Assembly (NCBI RefSeq): GCF_910589235.1 | Contig: NC_060956.1 | Coordinates: 11,996,999 to 12,060,998 of the forward strand | From: Vespa crabro | Lineage: Eukaryota; Arthropoda; Insecta; Hymenoptera; Vespidae | Direction of reading: 5' to 3' | Length of the DNA: 64,000 nucleotides | In this document: positions 42,364 through 57,600 of the stretch, in pieces | How positions within the stretch are numbered: position 1 is the stretch's first letter | How the letters are laid out: each line of letters opens with the position of its first letter | Position numbers and translations under genes: made by a program | The notes under the pieces: generated by a model | What the model was told of the DNA's origin: nothing | Seen by the model: only the letters and a program-made list of their open reading frames with translations | The model's database searches: none

Positions 42364-45300
42364 TTATATTCTTGTTATATTCTTTATTCTGCATCGATAG
42401 AATATAAAATCAATGAAATTGAACGAGATTTCAAGTTTTCGTTTTTCGACGATACGCGTATATGATCGAAAAATCGTATATACGATATGAAAGAATGTTA
42501 AAAACTTTGATTCCAATATAAAATAGATGTTTGATCTTATGAAATGCAATGTTCTGAATCGATTGATAACATTTTTCTAACTGTGGCACAAGTATTATTT
42601 AAGATTTCACGATTTTATCTTCGCATATACCGAAAATCGCGTATGTCGATTACATTTTTCGACAATTATGATATGAAAACGCGTATTTAAACATAGTAGA
42701 AACGATATACTTGTTATATTCTTTATTCTGCATCGATAGAATATAAAATCAATGAAATTGAACGAGATTTCAAGTTTTCGTTTTTCAAAGATACGCCTAT
42801 ATGTGCGAAAAATCGTATATACGATATGAAAGAATGTTAAAAACTTTGATTCCAATATAAAATAGATGTTTGATCTTATGAAATGCAATGTACTGAATGG
42901 ATTGGTAACAATTTTCTAACTGTGGCAAAAGTATTATTAAAGATTTCACGATTTCATCTTCGCATATACCGAAATTCGCGTATGTCGATTAGGTTTTTCG
43001 ACAATTATCATATGAAAACGCGTATTTAAACATAGTACAAACGTTATATTCCTTATTATATTCTTTATTCTGCATCGATAGAATATAAAATCAATGAAAT
43101 TGAACGAGATTTCAAGTTTTCGTTTTTCGACGATACGCGTATATGAGCGAAAAATCGTATATACGATATGAAAGAATGTTAAAAACTTTGATTCCAATAT
43201 AAAATAGATGTTTGATCTTATGAAATGCAATGTTCTGAATCGATTGGTAACATTTTTCTAACAGTGGCACAAGTAATATTAAAGATTTCACGATTTTATC
43301 TTCGCATATACCGAAATTCGCGTATGTCGATTACGTTTTTCGACAATTATCATATGAAAACGCGTATTAAAACATATTAAAAACGTTATATTCTTGTTAT
43401 ATTCTTTATTCTGCATCGATAGAATATAAAATCAATGAAATTGAACGAGATTTCAAGTTTTCGTTTTTCGACGATACGCGTATATGAGCGAAAAATCGTA
43501 TATACGATATGAAATAATGTTAAAAACTTTGATTCCAATATAATATAGATGTTTGATCTTATGAAATGCAATGTTCTGAATCGATTGGTAACATTTTTCT
43601 AACTGTGGCACAAGTATTATTAAAGATTTCACGATTTTATCTTCGCATATACCGAAATTCGCGTATGTCGATTATGTTTTTCGACAATTATCATATGAAG
43701 ACGCGAATTTAAACATAGTAAAAACGTTATATTCTTGTTATATTCTTTATTCTGCGTCGATATAATATAAAATCAATGAAATTGAACGAGATTTCAAGTT
43801 TTCGTTTTTCGACGATACGCGTATATGAGCGAAAAATCGTATATACGATATGAAAGAATGTTAAAAACTTCGATTCCAATATAAAATAGATGTTTGATCT
43901 TATGAAATGCAATGTTCTGAATCGATTGGTAACATTTTTCTAACTGTGGCACAACTATTATTAAAGATTTCACGATTTTATCTTCGCATATACCGAAATT
44001 CGCGTATGTCGATTATGTTTTTCGACAATTATGATATGAAAACGCATATTTAAACATAGTAAAAACGTTATATTCTTGTTATATTCTTTATTCTGCATCG
44101 ATAGAATATAAAATCAATGAAATTGAACGAGATTTCAAGTTTTCGTTTTTCGACGATACGCGTATATGATCGAAAAATCGTATATACGATATGAAAGAAT
44201 GTTAAAAACTTTGATTCCAATATAAAATAGATGTTTGATCTTATGAAATGCAATGTTCTGAATCGATTGATAACATTTTTCTAACTGTGGCACAAGTATT
44301 ATTTAAGATTTCACGATTTTATCTTCGCATATACCGAAAATCGCGTATGTCGATTACATTTTTCGACAATTATGATATGAAAACGCGTATTTAAACATAG
44401 TAGAAACGATATACTTGTTATATTCTTTATTCTGCATCGATAGAATATAAAATCAATGAAATTGAACGAGATTTCAAGTTTTCGTTTTTCAAAGATACGC
44501 CTATATGTGCGAAAAATCGTATATACGATATGAAAGAATGTTAAAAACTTTGATTCCAATATAAAATAGATGTTTGATCTTATGAAATGCAATGTACTGA
44601 ATGGATTGGTAACAATTTTCTAACTGTGGCAAAAGTATTATTAAAGATTTCACGATTTCATCTTCGCATATACCGAAATTCGCGTATGTCGATTAGGTTT
44701 TTCGACAATTATCATATGAAAACGCGTATTTAAACATAGTACAAACGTTATATTCCTTATTATATTCTTTATTCTGCATCGATAGAATATAAAATCAATG
44801 AAATTGAACGAGATTTCAAGTTTTCGTTTTTCGACGATACGCGTATATGAGCGAAAAATCGTATATACGATATGAAAGAATGTTAAAAACTTTGATTCCA
44901 ATATAAAATAGATGTTTGATCTTATGAAATGCAATGTTCTGAATCGATTGGTAACATTTTTCTAACAGTGGCACAAGTAATATTAAAGATTTCACGATTT
45001 TATCTTCGCATATACCGAAATTCGCGTATGTCGATTACGTTTTTCGACAATTATCATATGAAAACGCGTATTAAAACATATTAAAAACGTTATATTCTTG
45101 TTATATTCTTTATTCTGCATCGATAGAATATAAAATCAATGAAATTGAACGAGATTTCAAGTTTTCGTTTTTCGACGATACGCGTATATGAGCGAAAAAT
45201 CGTATATACGATATGAAATAATGTTAAAAACTTTGATTCCAATATAATATAGATGTTTGATCTTATGAAATGCAATGTTCTGAATCGATTGGTAACATTT

Positions 45301-45771
45301 TTCTAACTGTGGCACAAGTATTATTAAAGATTTCACGATTTTATCTTCGCATATACCGAAATTCGCGTATGTCGATTATGTTTTTCGACAATTATCATAT
45401 GAAGACGCGAATTTAAACATAGTATAAACGTTATATTCTTGTTATATTCTTTATTCTGCGTCGATATAATATAAAATCAATGAAATTGAACGAGATTTCA
45501 AGTTTTCGTTTTTCGACGATACGCGTATATGAGCGAAAAATCGTATATACGATATGAAAGAATGTTAAAAACTTCGATTCCAATATAAAATAGATGTTTG
45601 ATCTTATGAAATGCAATGTTCTGAATCGATTGGTAACATTTTTCTAACTGTGGCACAACTATTATTAAAGATTTCACGATTTTATCTTCGCATATACCGA
45701 AATTCGCGTATGTCGATTATGTTTTTCGACAATTATCATATGAAAACGCGTATTTAAACATAGTAAAAACA
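42364..45771. repeat. Recent 5-monomer tandem duplication (1704 bp per copy)
   Basis: The blocks 42364-44067 and 44068-45771 are almost identical. They share rare changes: AAACGATATACTTG (two bases shorter than usual), ATTCCTTATTATATTC (one base longer), CGTATTAAAACATATT, GACGCGAATTT and CTGCGTCGATATAAT. A difference is TAGTAAAAACG near 43711 against TAGTATAAACG near 45421. The shared indels give 1704 bp instead of 1705. This is among the youngest duplications in the window. Confidence 0.92.
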
Positions 45772-48700
45772 TTATATTCTTGTTATATTCTTTATTCTGC
45801 ATCGATAGAATTTAAAATCAATGATATTGAACGAGATTTCAAGTTTTCGTTTTTCGACGATACGCGTATATGATCGAAAAATCGTATATACGATATGAAA
45901 GAATGTTAAAAACTTTGATTCCAATATAAAATAGATGTTTGATCTTATGAAATGCAATGTTCTGAATCGATTGGTAACATTTTTCTAACTGTGGCACAAG
46001 TAATATTAAAGATTTCACGATTTTATCTTCGCATATACCGAAATTCGCGTATGTCGATTACGTTTTTCGACAATTATCATATGAAAACGCGTATTTAAAC
46101 ATATTAAAAACGTTATATTCTTGTTATATTCTTTATTCTGCATCGATAGAATATAAAATCAATGAAATTGAACGAGATTTCAAGTTTTCGTTTTTCGACG
46201 ATACGCGTATATGAGCGAAAAATCGTATATACGATATGAAAGAATGTTAAAAACTTTGATTCCAATATAAAATAGATGTTTGATCTTATGAAATGCAATG
46301 TTCTGAATCGATTGGTAACATTTTTCTAACTATGGCACAAGTATTGTTAAAGATTTCACGATTTTATCTTCGCATATACCGAAATTCGCGTATGACGATT
46401 ACGTTTTTCGACAATTATCATATGAAAACGCGTATTTAAACATAGTAAAAACGTTATATTCTTGTTATATTCTTTATTCTGCATCGATAGAATATAAAAT
46501 CAATGAAATTGAAAGAGATTTCAAGTTTTCGTTTTTCGCCGATACGCGTATATGAGCGAAAAATCGTATATACGATATGAAAGAATGTTAAAAACTTTGA
46601 TTCCAATATAAAATAGATGTTTGATCTTATGAAATGCAATGTTCTGAATCGATTGGTAACATTTTTCTAACTGTGGCACAAGTATTATTAAAGATTTCAA
46701 GGTTTTATCTTCGCATATACCGAAATTCGCGTATGTCGATTATGTTTTTCGACAATTATCATATGAAAACGCGTATTTAAACATAGTTAAAACGTTATCT
46801 TCTTGTTATATTCTTTATTCTGCATCGATAGAATATAAAATCAATGAAATTGAACGAGATTTCAAGTATTCGTTTTTCGACGATACGCGTATATGAGCGA
46901 AAAATCGTATATACGATATGAAAGAATGTTAAAAACTTTGATTCCAATATAAAATAGATGTTTGATCTTATGAAATGCAATGTTCTGAATCGATTGGTAA
47001 CATTTTTCTAACTGTGGCACAAGTATTATTAAAGATTTCAAGGTTTTATCTTCGCATATACCGAAATTCGCGTATGTCGATTATGTTTTTCGACAATTAT
47101 CATATGAAAACGCGTATTTAAACATAGTTAAAACGTTATCTTCTTGTTATATTCTTTATTCTGCATCGATAGAATATAAAATCAATGAAATTGAACGAGA
47201 TTTCAAGTATTCGTTTTTCGACGATACGCGTATATGAGCGAAAAATCGTATATACGATATGAAAGAATGTTAAAAACTTTGATTCCAATATAAAATAGAT
47301 GTTTGATCTTATGAAATGCAATGTTCTGAATCGATTGGTAACATTTTTCTAACTGTGGCACAAGTATTATTAAAGATTTCAAGGTTTTATCTTCGCATAT
47401 ACCGAAATTCGCGTATGTCGATTATGTTTTTCGACAATTATCATATGAAAACGCGTATTTAAACATAGTAAAAACGTTATATTCTTGTTATATTCTTTAT
47501 TCTGCATCGATAGAATATAAAATCAATGAAATTGAACGAGATTTCAAGTATTCGTTTTTCGACGATACGCGTATATGAGCGAAAAATCGTATATACGATA
47601 TGAAAGAATGTTAAAAACTTTGATTCCAATATAAAATAGATGTTTGATCTTATGAAATGCAATGTTCTGAATCGATTGGTAACATTTTTCTAACTGTGGC
47701 ACAAGTATTGTTAAAGATTTCACGATTTTATCTTCGCGAATACCGAAATTCGCGTATGTCGATTACGTTTTTCGAAAATAATCATATGAAAACGCGTATT
47801 TAAACATAGTACAAACGTTATATTCCTGTTATATTCTTTATTCTGCATCGATAGAATATAAAATCAATGAAATTGAACGAGATTTCAAGTTTTCGTTTTT
47901 CGACGATACGCGTATATGAGCGAAAAATCGTATATACGATAAGAAAGAATGTTAAAAACTTTGTTTCAAATATGAAATAGATGTTTGATCTTATGAAATG
48001 TAATGTTCTTAATCGATTGGTAACATTTTTCTAACTGTGGCACAAGTATTGTTAAAGATTTCACGTTTCTATCTTCGCATATACCGAAATTCGCGTATGA
48101 CGATTATGTTTTTCGACAATTATCATATGAAAACGCGTATTTAAACATAGTTAAAACGTTATCTTCTTGTTATATTCTTTATTCTGCATCGATAGAATAT
48201 AAAATCAATGAAATTGAACGAGATTTCAAGTTTTCGTTTTTCGACGATACGCGTATATGAGCGAAAAATCGTATATACGATATGAAAGAATGTTAAAAAC
48301 TTTGATTCCAATATAAAATAGATGTTTGATCTTATGAAATGCAATGTTCTGAATCGATTGGTAACATTTTTCTAACTGTGGCACAAGTAATATTAAAGAT
48401 TTCACGATTTTATCTTCGCATATACCGAAATTCGCGTATGTCGATTACGTTTTTCGACAATTATCATATGAAAACGCGTATTTAAACATATTAAAAACGT
48501 TATATTCTTGTTATATTCTTTATTCTGCATCGATAGAATATAAAATCAATGAAATTAAACGATATTTCAAGTTTTCGTTTTTCGACGATACGCGTATATG
48601 AACGAAAAATCGTATATACGATATGAAAGAATGTTAAAAACTTTGATTCCTATATAAAATAGATGTTTGATCTTATGAAATGCAATGTTCTGAATCGATT

Positions 48701-49522
48701 GGTAACATTTTTCTAACTGTGGCACAAGTATTGTTAAAGATTTCACGATTTTATCTTCGCATATACCGAAATTCGCGTATGACGATTACGTTTTTCGACA
48801 ATTATCATATGAAAATGCGTATTTAAACATAGTAATAACGTTATATTCTTGTTATATTCTTTATTCTGCATCGATAGAATATAAAATCAATGAAATTGAA
48901 CGAGATTTCAAGTTTTCGTTTTTCGCCGATACGCGTATATGAGCGAAAAATCGTATATACGATATGAAAGAATGTTAAAAACTTTGATTCCAATATAAAA
49001 TAGATGTTTGATCTTATGAAATGCAATGTTCTGAATCGATTGGTAACATTTTTCTAACTGTGGCACAAGTATTATTAAAGATTTCAAGATTTTATCTTCG
49101 CATATACCGAAATTCGCGTATGTCGATTATGTTTTTCGACAATTATCATATGAAAACGCGTATTTAAACATAGTTAAAACGTTATCTTCTTGTTATATTC
49201 TTTATTCTGCATCGATAGAATATAAAATCAATGAATTTGAACGAGATTTCAAGTATTCGTTTTTCGACGATACGCGTATATGAGCGAAAAATCGTATATA
49301 CGATATGAAAGAATGTTAAAAACTTTGATTCCAATATAAAATAGATGTTTGATCTTATGAAATGCAATGTGCTGAATCGATTGGTAACATTTTTCTAACT
49401 GTGGCACAAGTAATATTAAAGATTTCACGATTTTATCTTCGCATATACCGAAATTCGCGTCTGTCGATTACGTTTTTCGACAATTATCATATGAAAACGC
49501 GTATTTAAACATATTAAAAACG
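45772..49522. repeat. Mosaic segment with a single-monomer duplication
   Basis: The monomers at 46795 and 47136 look identical, sharing GTTAAAACG, TTATCTTCTTG and CAAGTATTCG. The one at 47477 keeps CAAGTATTCG but not the left-end change. Related copies occur at 31451, 37589, 48159 and 49182. The monomer at 47818 carries several private changes (AATGTAATG, TTTCAAATATG) and that at 48500 another set (GATATTTCAAG, ATTCCTATATAAA), so older, more diverged copies sit beside very young ones. Confidence 0.75.
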
Positions 49523-52500
49523 TTATATTCTTGTTATATTCTTTATTCTGCATCGATAGAATATAAAATCAATGAAATTGAACGAGATTTCAAGTTTTCG
49601 TTTTTCGACGATACGCGTATATGAGCGAAAAATCGTATATACGATATGAAATAATGTTAAAAACTTTGATTCCAATATAAAATAGATGTTTGATCTTATG
49701 AAATGCAATGTTCTGAATCGATTGGTAACATTTTTCTAACTGTGGCACAAGTATTATTAAAGATTTCACGATTTTATCTTCGCATATACCGAAATTCGCG
49801 TATGTCGATTATGTTTTTCGACAATTATCATATGAAGACGCGTATTTAAACATAGCAAAAACGTTATATTCTTGTTATATTCCTTATTCTGCATCGATAG
49901 AATATAAAATCAATGAAATTGAACGAGATTTCAAGTTTTCGTTTTTCGACGATACGCGTATATGAGCGAAAAATCGTATATACGATATGAAAGAATGTTA
50001 AAAACTTCGATTCCAATATAAAATAGATGTTTGATCTTATGAAATGCAATGTTCTGAATCGATTGGTAACATTTTTCTAACTGTGGCACAAGTATTATTA
50101 AAGATTTCACGATTTTATCTTCGCGAATACCGAAATCCGCGTATGTCGATTACGTTTTTCGACAATAATCATATGAAAACGCGTATTTAAACATAGTACA
50201 AACGTTATATTCCTGTTATATTCTTTATTCTGCATCGATAGAATATAAAATCAATGAAATTGAACGAGATTTCAAGTTTTCGTTTTTCGACGATACGCGT
50301 ATATGAGCGAAAAATCGTATATACGATATGAAAGAATGTTAAAAACTTTGATTCCAATATAAAATAGATGTTTGATCTTATGAAATGCAATGTTCTGAAT
50401 CGATTGGTAACATTTTACTAACTGTGGCACAAGTATTGTTAAAGATTTCACGATTTTATCTTCGCATATACCGAAATTCGCGTATGACGATTACGTTTTT
50501 CGACAATTATCATATGAAAATGCGTATTTAAACATAGTAAAAACGTTATATTCTTGTTATATTCTTTATTCTGCATCGATAGAATATAAAATCAATGAAA
50601 TTGAACGAGATTTCAAGTTTTCGTTTTTCGCCGATACGCGTATATGAGCGAAAAATCGTATATACGATATGAAAGAATGTTAAAAACTTTGATTCCAATA
50701 TAAAATAGATGTTTGATCTTATGAAATGCAATGTTCTGAATCGATTGGTAACATTTTTCTAACTGTGGCACAAGTATTATTAAAGATTTCACGATTTTAT
50801 CTTCGCATATACCGAAATTCGCGTATGTCGATTATGTTTTTCGACAATTATCATATGAAGACGCGTATTTAAACATAGCAAAAACGTTATATTCTTGTTA
50901 TATTCTTTATTCTGCATCGATAGAATATAAAATCAATGAAATTGAACGAGATTTCAAGTTTTCGTTTTTCGACGATACGCGTATATGAGCGAAAAATCGT
51001 ATATACGATATGAAAGAATGTTAAAAACTTCGATTCCAATATAAAATAGATGTTTGATCTTATGAAATGCAATGTTCTGAATCGATTGGTAACATTTTTC
51101 TAACTGTGGCACAAGTATTATTAAAGATTTCACGATTTTATCTTCGCATTTACCGAAAATTGCGTATGTCGATTACGTTTTTCGACAATTATGATATGAA
51201 AACGCGTATTTAAACATAGTAAAAACGTTATATTCTTGTTATATTCTTTATTCTGCATCGATAGAATATAAAATCAATGAAATTGAACGAGATTTCAAGT
51301 TTTCGTTTTTCAAAGATACGCGTATATGTGCGAAAAATCGTATATACGATATGAAAGAATGTTAAAAACTTTGATTCCAATATAAAATAGATGCTTGATC
51401 TTATGAAATGCAATGTACTGAATCGATTGGTAACAATTTTCTAACTGTGGCAAAAGTATTATTAAAGATTTCACGATTTCATCTTCGCATATACAGAAAT
51501 TCGCGTATGTCGATTACGTTTTTCGACAATTATCATATGAAAACGCGTATTTAAACATAGTACAAACGTTATATTCCTGTTATATTCTTTATTCTGCATC
51601 GATAGAATATAAAATCAATGAAATTGAACGAGATTTCAAGTTTTCGTTTTTCGACGATACGCGTATATGAGCGAAAAATCGTATATACGATATGAAAGAA
51701 TGTTAAAAACTTTGATTCCAATATAAAATAGATGTTTGATCTTATGAAATGCAATGTTCTGAATCGATTGGGAACATTTTTCTAACTGTGGAACAAGTAT
51801 TATTAAAGATTTCACGATTTTATCTTCGCGTATACCGAAATTCGCGTATGTCGATTACGTATTTCGACAATTATCATATGAAAACGCGTATTTAAACATA
51901 TTAAAAACATTATATTCTTGCTATATTCTTTATTCTACATCGATATAATATAAAATCAATGAAATTGAACGAGATTTCAAGTTTTCGTTTTTCGACGATA
52001 CGCGTATATGAGCGAAAAATCGTATATACGATATGAAATAATGTTAAAAACTTTGATTCCAATATAAAATAGATGTTTGATCTTATGAAATGCAATGTTC
52101 TGAATCGATTGGTAACATTTTTCTAACTGTGGCACAAGTATTATTAAAGATTTCACGATTTTATCTTCGCATATACCGAAATTCGCGTATGTCGATTATG
52201 TTTTTCGACAATTATCATATGAAGACGCGTATTTAAACATAGCAAAAACGTTATATTCTTGTTATATTCCTTATTCTGCATCGATAGAATATAAAATCAA
52301 TGAAATTGAACGAGATTTCAAGTTTTCGTTTTTCGACGATACGCGTATATGAGCGAAAAATCGTATATACGATATGAAAGAATGTTAAAAACTTCGATTC
52401 CAATATAAAATAGATGTTTGATCTTATGAAATGCAATGTTCTGAATCGATTGGTAACATTTTTCTAACTGTGGCACAAGTATTATTAAAGATTTCACGAT

Positions 52501-54638
52501 TTTATCTTCGCGAATACCGAAATCCGCGTATGTCGATTACGTTTTTTCGACAATAATCATATGAAAACGCGTATTTAAACATAGTACAAACGTTATATTC
52601 CTGTTATATTCTTTATTCTGCATCGATAGAATATAAAATCAATGAAATTGAACGAGATTTCAAGTTTTCGTTTTTCGACGATACGCGTATATGAGCGAAA
52701 AATCGTATATACGATATGAAAGAATGTTAAAAACTTTGATTCCAATATAAAATAGATGTTTGATCTTATGAAATGCAATGTTCTGAATCGATTGGTAACA
52801 TTTTTCTAACTGTGGCACAAGTATTGTTAAAGATTTCACGATTTTATCTTCGCATATACCGAAATTCGCGTATGACGATTACGTTTTTCGACAATTATCA
52901 TATGAAAATGCGTATTTAAACATAGTAAAAACGTTATATTCTTGTTATATTCTTTATTCTGCATCGATAGAATATAAAATCAATGAAATTGAACGAGATT
53001 TCAAGTTTTCGTTTTTCGCCGATACGCGTATATGAGCGAAAAATCGTATATACGATATGAAAGAATGTTAAAAACTTTGATTCCAATATAAAATAGATGT
53101 TTGATCTTATGAAATGCAATGTTCTGAATCGATTGGTAACATTTTTCTAACTGTGGCACAAGTATTATTAAAGATTTCACGATTTTATCTTCGCATATAC
53201 CGAAATTCGCGTATGTCGATTATGTTTTTCGACAATTATCATATGAAGACGCGTATTTAAACATAGCAAAAACGTTATATTCTTGTTATATTCTTTATTC
53301 TGCATCGATAGAATATAAAATCAATGAAATTGAACGAGATTTCAAGTTTTCGTTTTTCGACGATACGCGTATATGAGCGAAAAATCGTATATACGATATG
53401 AAAGAATGTTAAAAACTTCGATTCCAATATAAAATAGATGTTTGATCTTATGAAATGCAATGTTCTGAATCGATTGGTAACATTTTTCTAACTGTGGCAC
53501 AAGTATTATTAAAGATTTCACGATTTTATCTTCGCGAATACCGAAATCCGCGTATGTCGATTACGTTTTTCGACAATAATCATATGAAAACGCGTATTTA
53601 AACATAGTACAAACGTTATATTCCTGTTATATTCTTTATTCTGCATCGATAGAATATAAAATCAATGAAATTGAACGAGATTTCAAGTTTTCGTTTTTCG
53701 ACGATACGCGTATATCAGCGAAAAATCGTATATACGATATGAAAGAATGTTAAAAACTTTGATTCCAATATAAAATAGATGTTTGATCTTATGAAATGCA
53801 ATGTTCTGAATCGATTGATAATATTTTTCTAACTGTGGCACAAGTATTATTAAAGATTTCACGACTTTATCTTCGCATATACCGAAAATTGCGTATGTCG
53901 ATTACGTTTTTCGACAATTATGATATGAAAACGCGTATTTAAACATAGTAAAAACGTTATATTCTTGTTATATTCTTTATTCTGCATCGATAGAATATAA
54001 AATCAATGAAATTGAACGAGATTTCAAGTTTTCGTTTTTCAAAGATACGCGTATATGTGCGAAAAATCGTATATACGATATGAAAGAATGTTAAAAACTT
54101 TGATTCCAATATAAAATAGATGTTTGATCTTATGAAATGCAATGTACTGAATCGATTGGTAACAATTTTCTAACTGTGGCAAAAGTATTATTAAAGATTT
54201 CACGATTTCATCTTCGCATATACAGAAATTCGCGTATGTCGATTACGTTTTTCGACAATTATCATATGAAAACGCGTATTTAAACATAGTACAAACGTTA
54301 TATTCCTGTTATATTCTTTATTCTGCATCGATAGAATATAAAATCAATGAAATTGAACGAGATTTCAAGTTTTCGTTTTTCGACGATACGCGTATATGAG
54401 CGAAAAATCGTATATACGATATGAAAGAATGTTAAAAACTTTGATTCCAATATAAAATAGATGTTTGATCTTATGAAATGCAATGTTCTGAATCGATTGG
54501 TAACATTTTTCTAACTGTGGAACAAGTATTATTAAAGATTTCACGATTTTATCTTCGCGTATACCGAAATTCGCGTATGTCGATTACGTTTTTCGACAAT
54601 TATCATATGAAAACGCGTATTTAAACATATTAAAAACA
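49523..54638. repeat. 7-monomer higher-order repeat (2387 bp), second copy enlarged to 8
   Basis: The monomers at 49523-51569 recur at 51910-54298. Shared variants include TAGCAAAAACG, ATTCCTTATTCTG, GAATACCGAAATCCGCG, AAAATGCG and CATATACAGAAATTCG. The second copy has one inserted T near 52543 (GTTTTTTCGAC) and one extra monomer at 53616. The first monomer of copy 2 (51910) is a chimera. Confidence 0.85.
51910..52250 (+). repeat. Chimeric monomer: outer-class left end, inner-class right end
   Basis: The left end has TTGCTATA and CTACATCGATATAAT, as in the monomers at 4166, 8939 and 54639. The right part has GATATGAAATAATG (52032-52045) and lacks the TGTTTGGTC and GATTAGTAAC that accompany the left haplotype elsewhere. 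It matches instead the monomer at 49523. The switch lies between about 51950 and 52040. Confidence 0.78.
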
Positions 54639-57600
54639 TTATATTCTTGCTATATTCTTTATTCTACATCGATATAATATAAAATCAATGAAATTGAACG
54701 AGATTTCAAGTTTTCGTTTTTCGACGATACGCGTATATGAGCGAAAAATCGTATATACGATATGAAAGAATGTTAAAAACTTTGATTCCAATATAAAATA
54801 GATGTTTGGTCTTATGAAATGCAATGTTCTGAATCGATTAGTAACATTTTTCTAACTGTGGCACAAGTATTATTAAAGATTTCACGATTATATCTTCGCA
54901 TATACCGAAATTCGCGTATGTCGATTACGTTTTTCGACAATTATCTTATGAAAACGCGTATTTATACATAGTAAAAACGTTATATTCTTGTTATATTCTT
55001 TATTCTGCATCGATAGAATATGAAATCAATGAAATTGAACGAGATTTCAAGTTTTCGTTTTTCGACGATACGCGTATATGAGCGAAAAATCGTATATACG
55101 ATATGAAAGAATGTTAAAAACTTTGATTCCAATATAAAATAGATGTTTGATCTTATGAAATGCAATGTACTGAATGGATTGGTAACAATTTTCTAACTGT
55201 GGCAAAAGTATTATTAAAGATTTCACGATTTCATCTTCGCATATACCGAAATTCGCGTATGTCGATTACGTTTTTCGACAATTATCATATGAAAACGCGT
55301 ATTTAAACATAGTACAAACGTTATATTCCTGTTATATTCTTAATTCTGCATCGATAGAATATAAAATCAATGAAATTGAACGAGATTTCAAGTTTTCGTT
55401 TTTCGACGATACGCGTATATGAGCGAAAAATCGTATATACGATATGAAAGAATGTTAAAAACTTTGATTCCAATATAAAATAGATGTTTGATCTTATGAA
55501 ATGCAATGTTCTGAATCGATTGGTAACATTTTTCTAACTGTGGCACAAGTAATTTTAAAGATTTCACGATTTTATCTTCGGATATACCGAAATTCGCGTA
55601 GGTCGATTACGTTTTTCGACAATTATCATATGAAAACGCGTATTTAAACATAGTAAAAACGTTATATTCTTGTTATATTCTTTATTCTGCATCGATAGAA
55701 TATAAAATCAATGAAATTGAACGAGATTTCAAGTTTTCGTTTTTCAAAGATACGCGTATATGTGCGAAAAATCGTATATACGATATGAAAGAATGTTAAA
55801 AACTCTGATTCCAATATAAAATAGATGTTTGATCTTATGAAATGCAATGTACTGAATGGATTGGTAACAATTTTCTAACTGTGGCAAAAGTATTATTAAA
55901 GATTTCACGATTTCATCTTCGCATATACCGAAATTCGCGTATGTCGATTACGTTTTTCGACAATTATCATATGAAAACGCGTATTTAAACATAGTACAAA
56001 CGTTATATTCCTGTTATATTCTTAATTCTGCATCGATAGAATATAAAATCAATGAAATTGAACGAGATTTCAAGTTTTCGTTTTTCGACGATACGCGTAT
56101 ATGAGCGAAAAATCGTATATACGATATGAAAGAATGTTAAAAACTTTGATTCCAATATAAAATAGATGTTTGATCTTATGAAATGCAATGTTCTGAATCG
56201 ATTGGTAACATTTTTCTAACTGTGGCACAAGTAATATTAAAGATTTCACGATTTTATCTTCGCATATACCGAAATTCGCGTATGTCGATTACGTTTTTCG
56301 ACAATTATCATATGAAAACGCGTATTTAAACATATTAAAAACGTTATATTCTTGTTATATTCTTTATTCTGCATTGATAGAATATAAAATCAATGAAATT
56401 GAACGAGATTTCAAGTTTTCGTTTTTCGACGATACGCGTATATGAGCGAAAAATCGTATATACGATATGAAAGAATGTTAAAAACTTTGATTCCAATATA
56501 AAATAGATGTTTGATCTTATGAAATGCAATGTTCTGAATCGATTGGTAACATTTTTCTAACTGTGGCACAAGTATTGTTAAAGATTTCACGATTTTATCT
56601 TCGCATATACCGAAATTCGCGTATGACGATTACGTTTTTCGACAATTATCATATGAAAATGCGTATTTAAACATAGTAAAAACGTTATATTCTTGTTATA
56701 TTCTTTATTCTGCATCGATAGAATATAAAATCAATGAAATTGAACGAGATTTCAAGTTTTCGTTTTTCGACGATACGCGTATATGAGCGAAAAATCGTAT
56801 ATACGATATGAAAGAATGTTAAAAACTTTGATTCCAATATAAAATAGATGTTTGATCTTATGAAATGCAATGTTCTGAATCGATTGGTAACATTTTTCTA
56901 ACTGTGGCACAAGTATTATTAAAGATTTCACGATTTTATCTTCGCATATACCGAAATTCGCGTATGTCGATTATGTTTTTCGACAATTATCATATGAAGA
57001 CGCGTATTCAAACATAGCAAAAACGTTATATTCTTGTTATATTCTTTATTCTGCATCGATAGAATATAAAATCAATGAAATTGAACGAGATTTCAAGTTT
57101 TCGTTTTTCGACGATACGCGTATATGAGCGAAAAATCGTATATACGATATGAAAGAATGTTAAAAACTTTGATTCCAATATAAAATAGATGTTTGATCTT
57201 ATGAAATGCAATGTTCTGAATCGATTGGTAACATTTTTCTAACTGTGGCACAAGTATTGTTAAAGATTTCACGATTTTATCTTCGCATATACCGAAATTC
57301 GCGTATGACGATTACGTTTTTCGACAATTATCATATGAAAATGCGTATTTAAACATAGTAAAAACGTTATATTCTTGTTATATTCTTTATTCTGCATCGA
57401 TAGAATATAAAATCAATGAAATTGAACGAGATTTCAAGTTTTCGTTTTTCGCCGATACGCGTATATGAGCGAAAAATCGTATATACGATATGAAAGAATG
57501 TTAAAAACTTTGATTCCAATATAAAATAGATGTTTGATCTTATGAAATGCAATGTTCTGAATCGATTGGTAACATTTTTCTAACTGTGGCACAAGTATTA

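Noticed and set aside
42607..43230. Longer versions of the same frame (93-94 codons), repeated at 44311-44934
   Set aside because: The extra length comes from the small indels shared by the recent 5-monomer duplication, which shift the frame into another open phase. There is no independent coding evidence.
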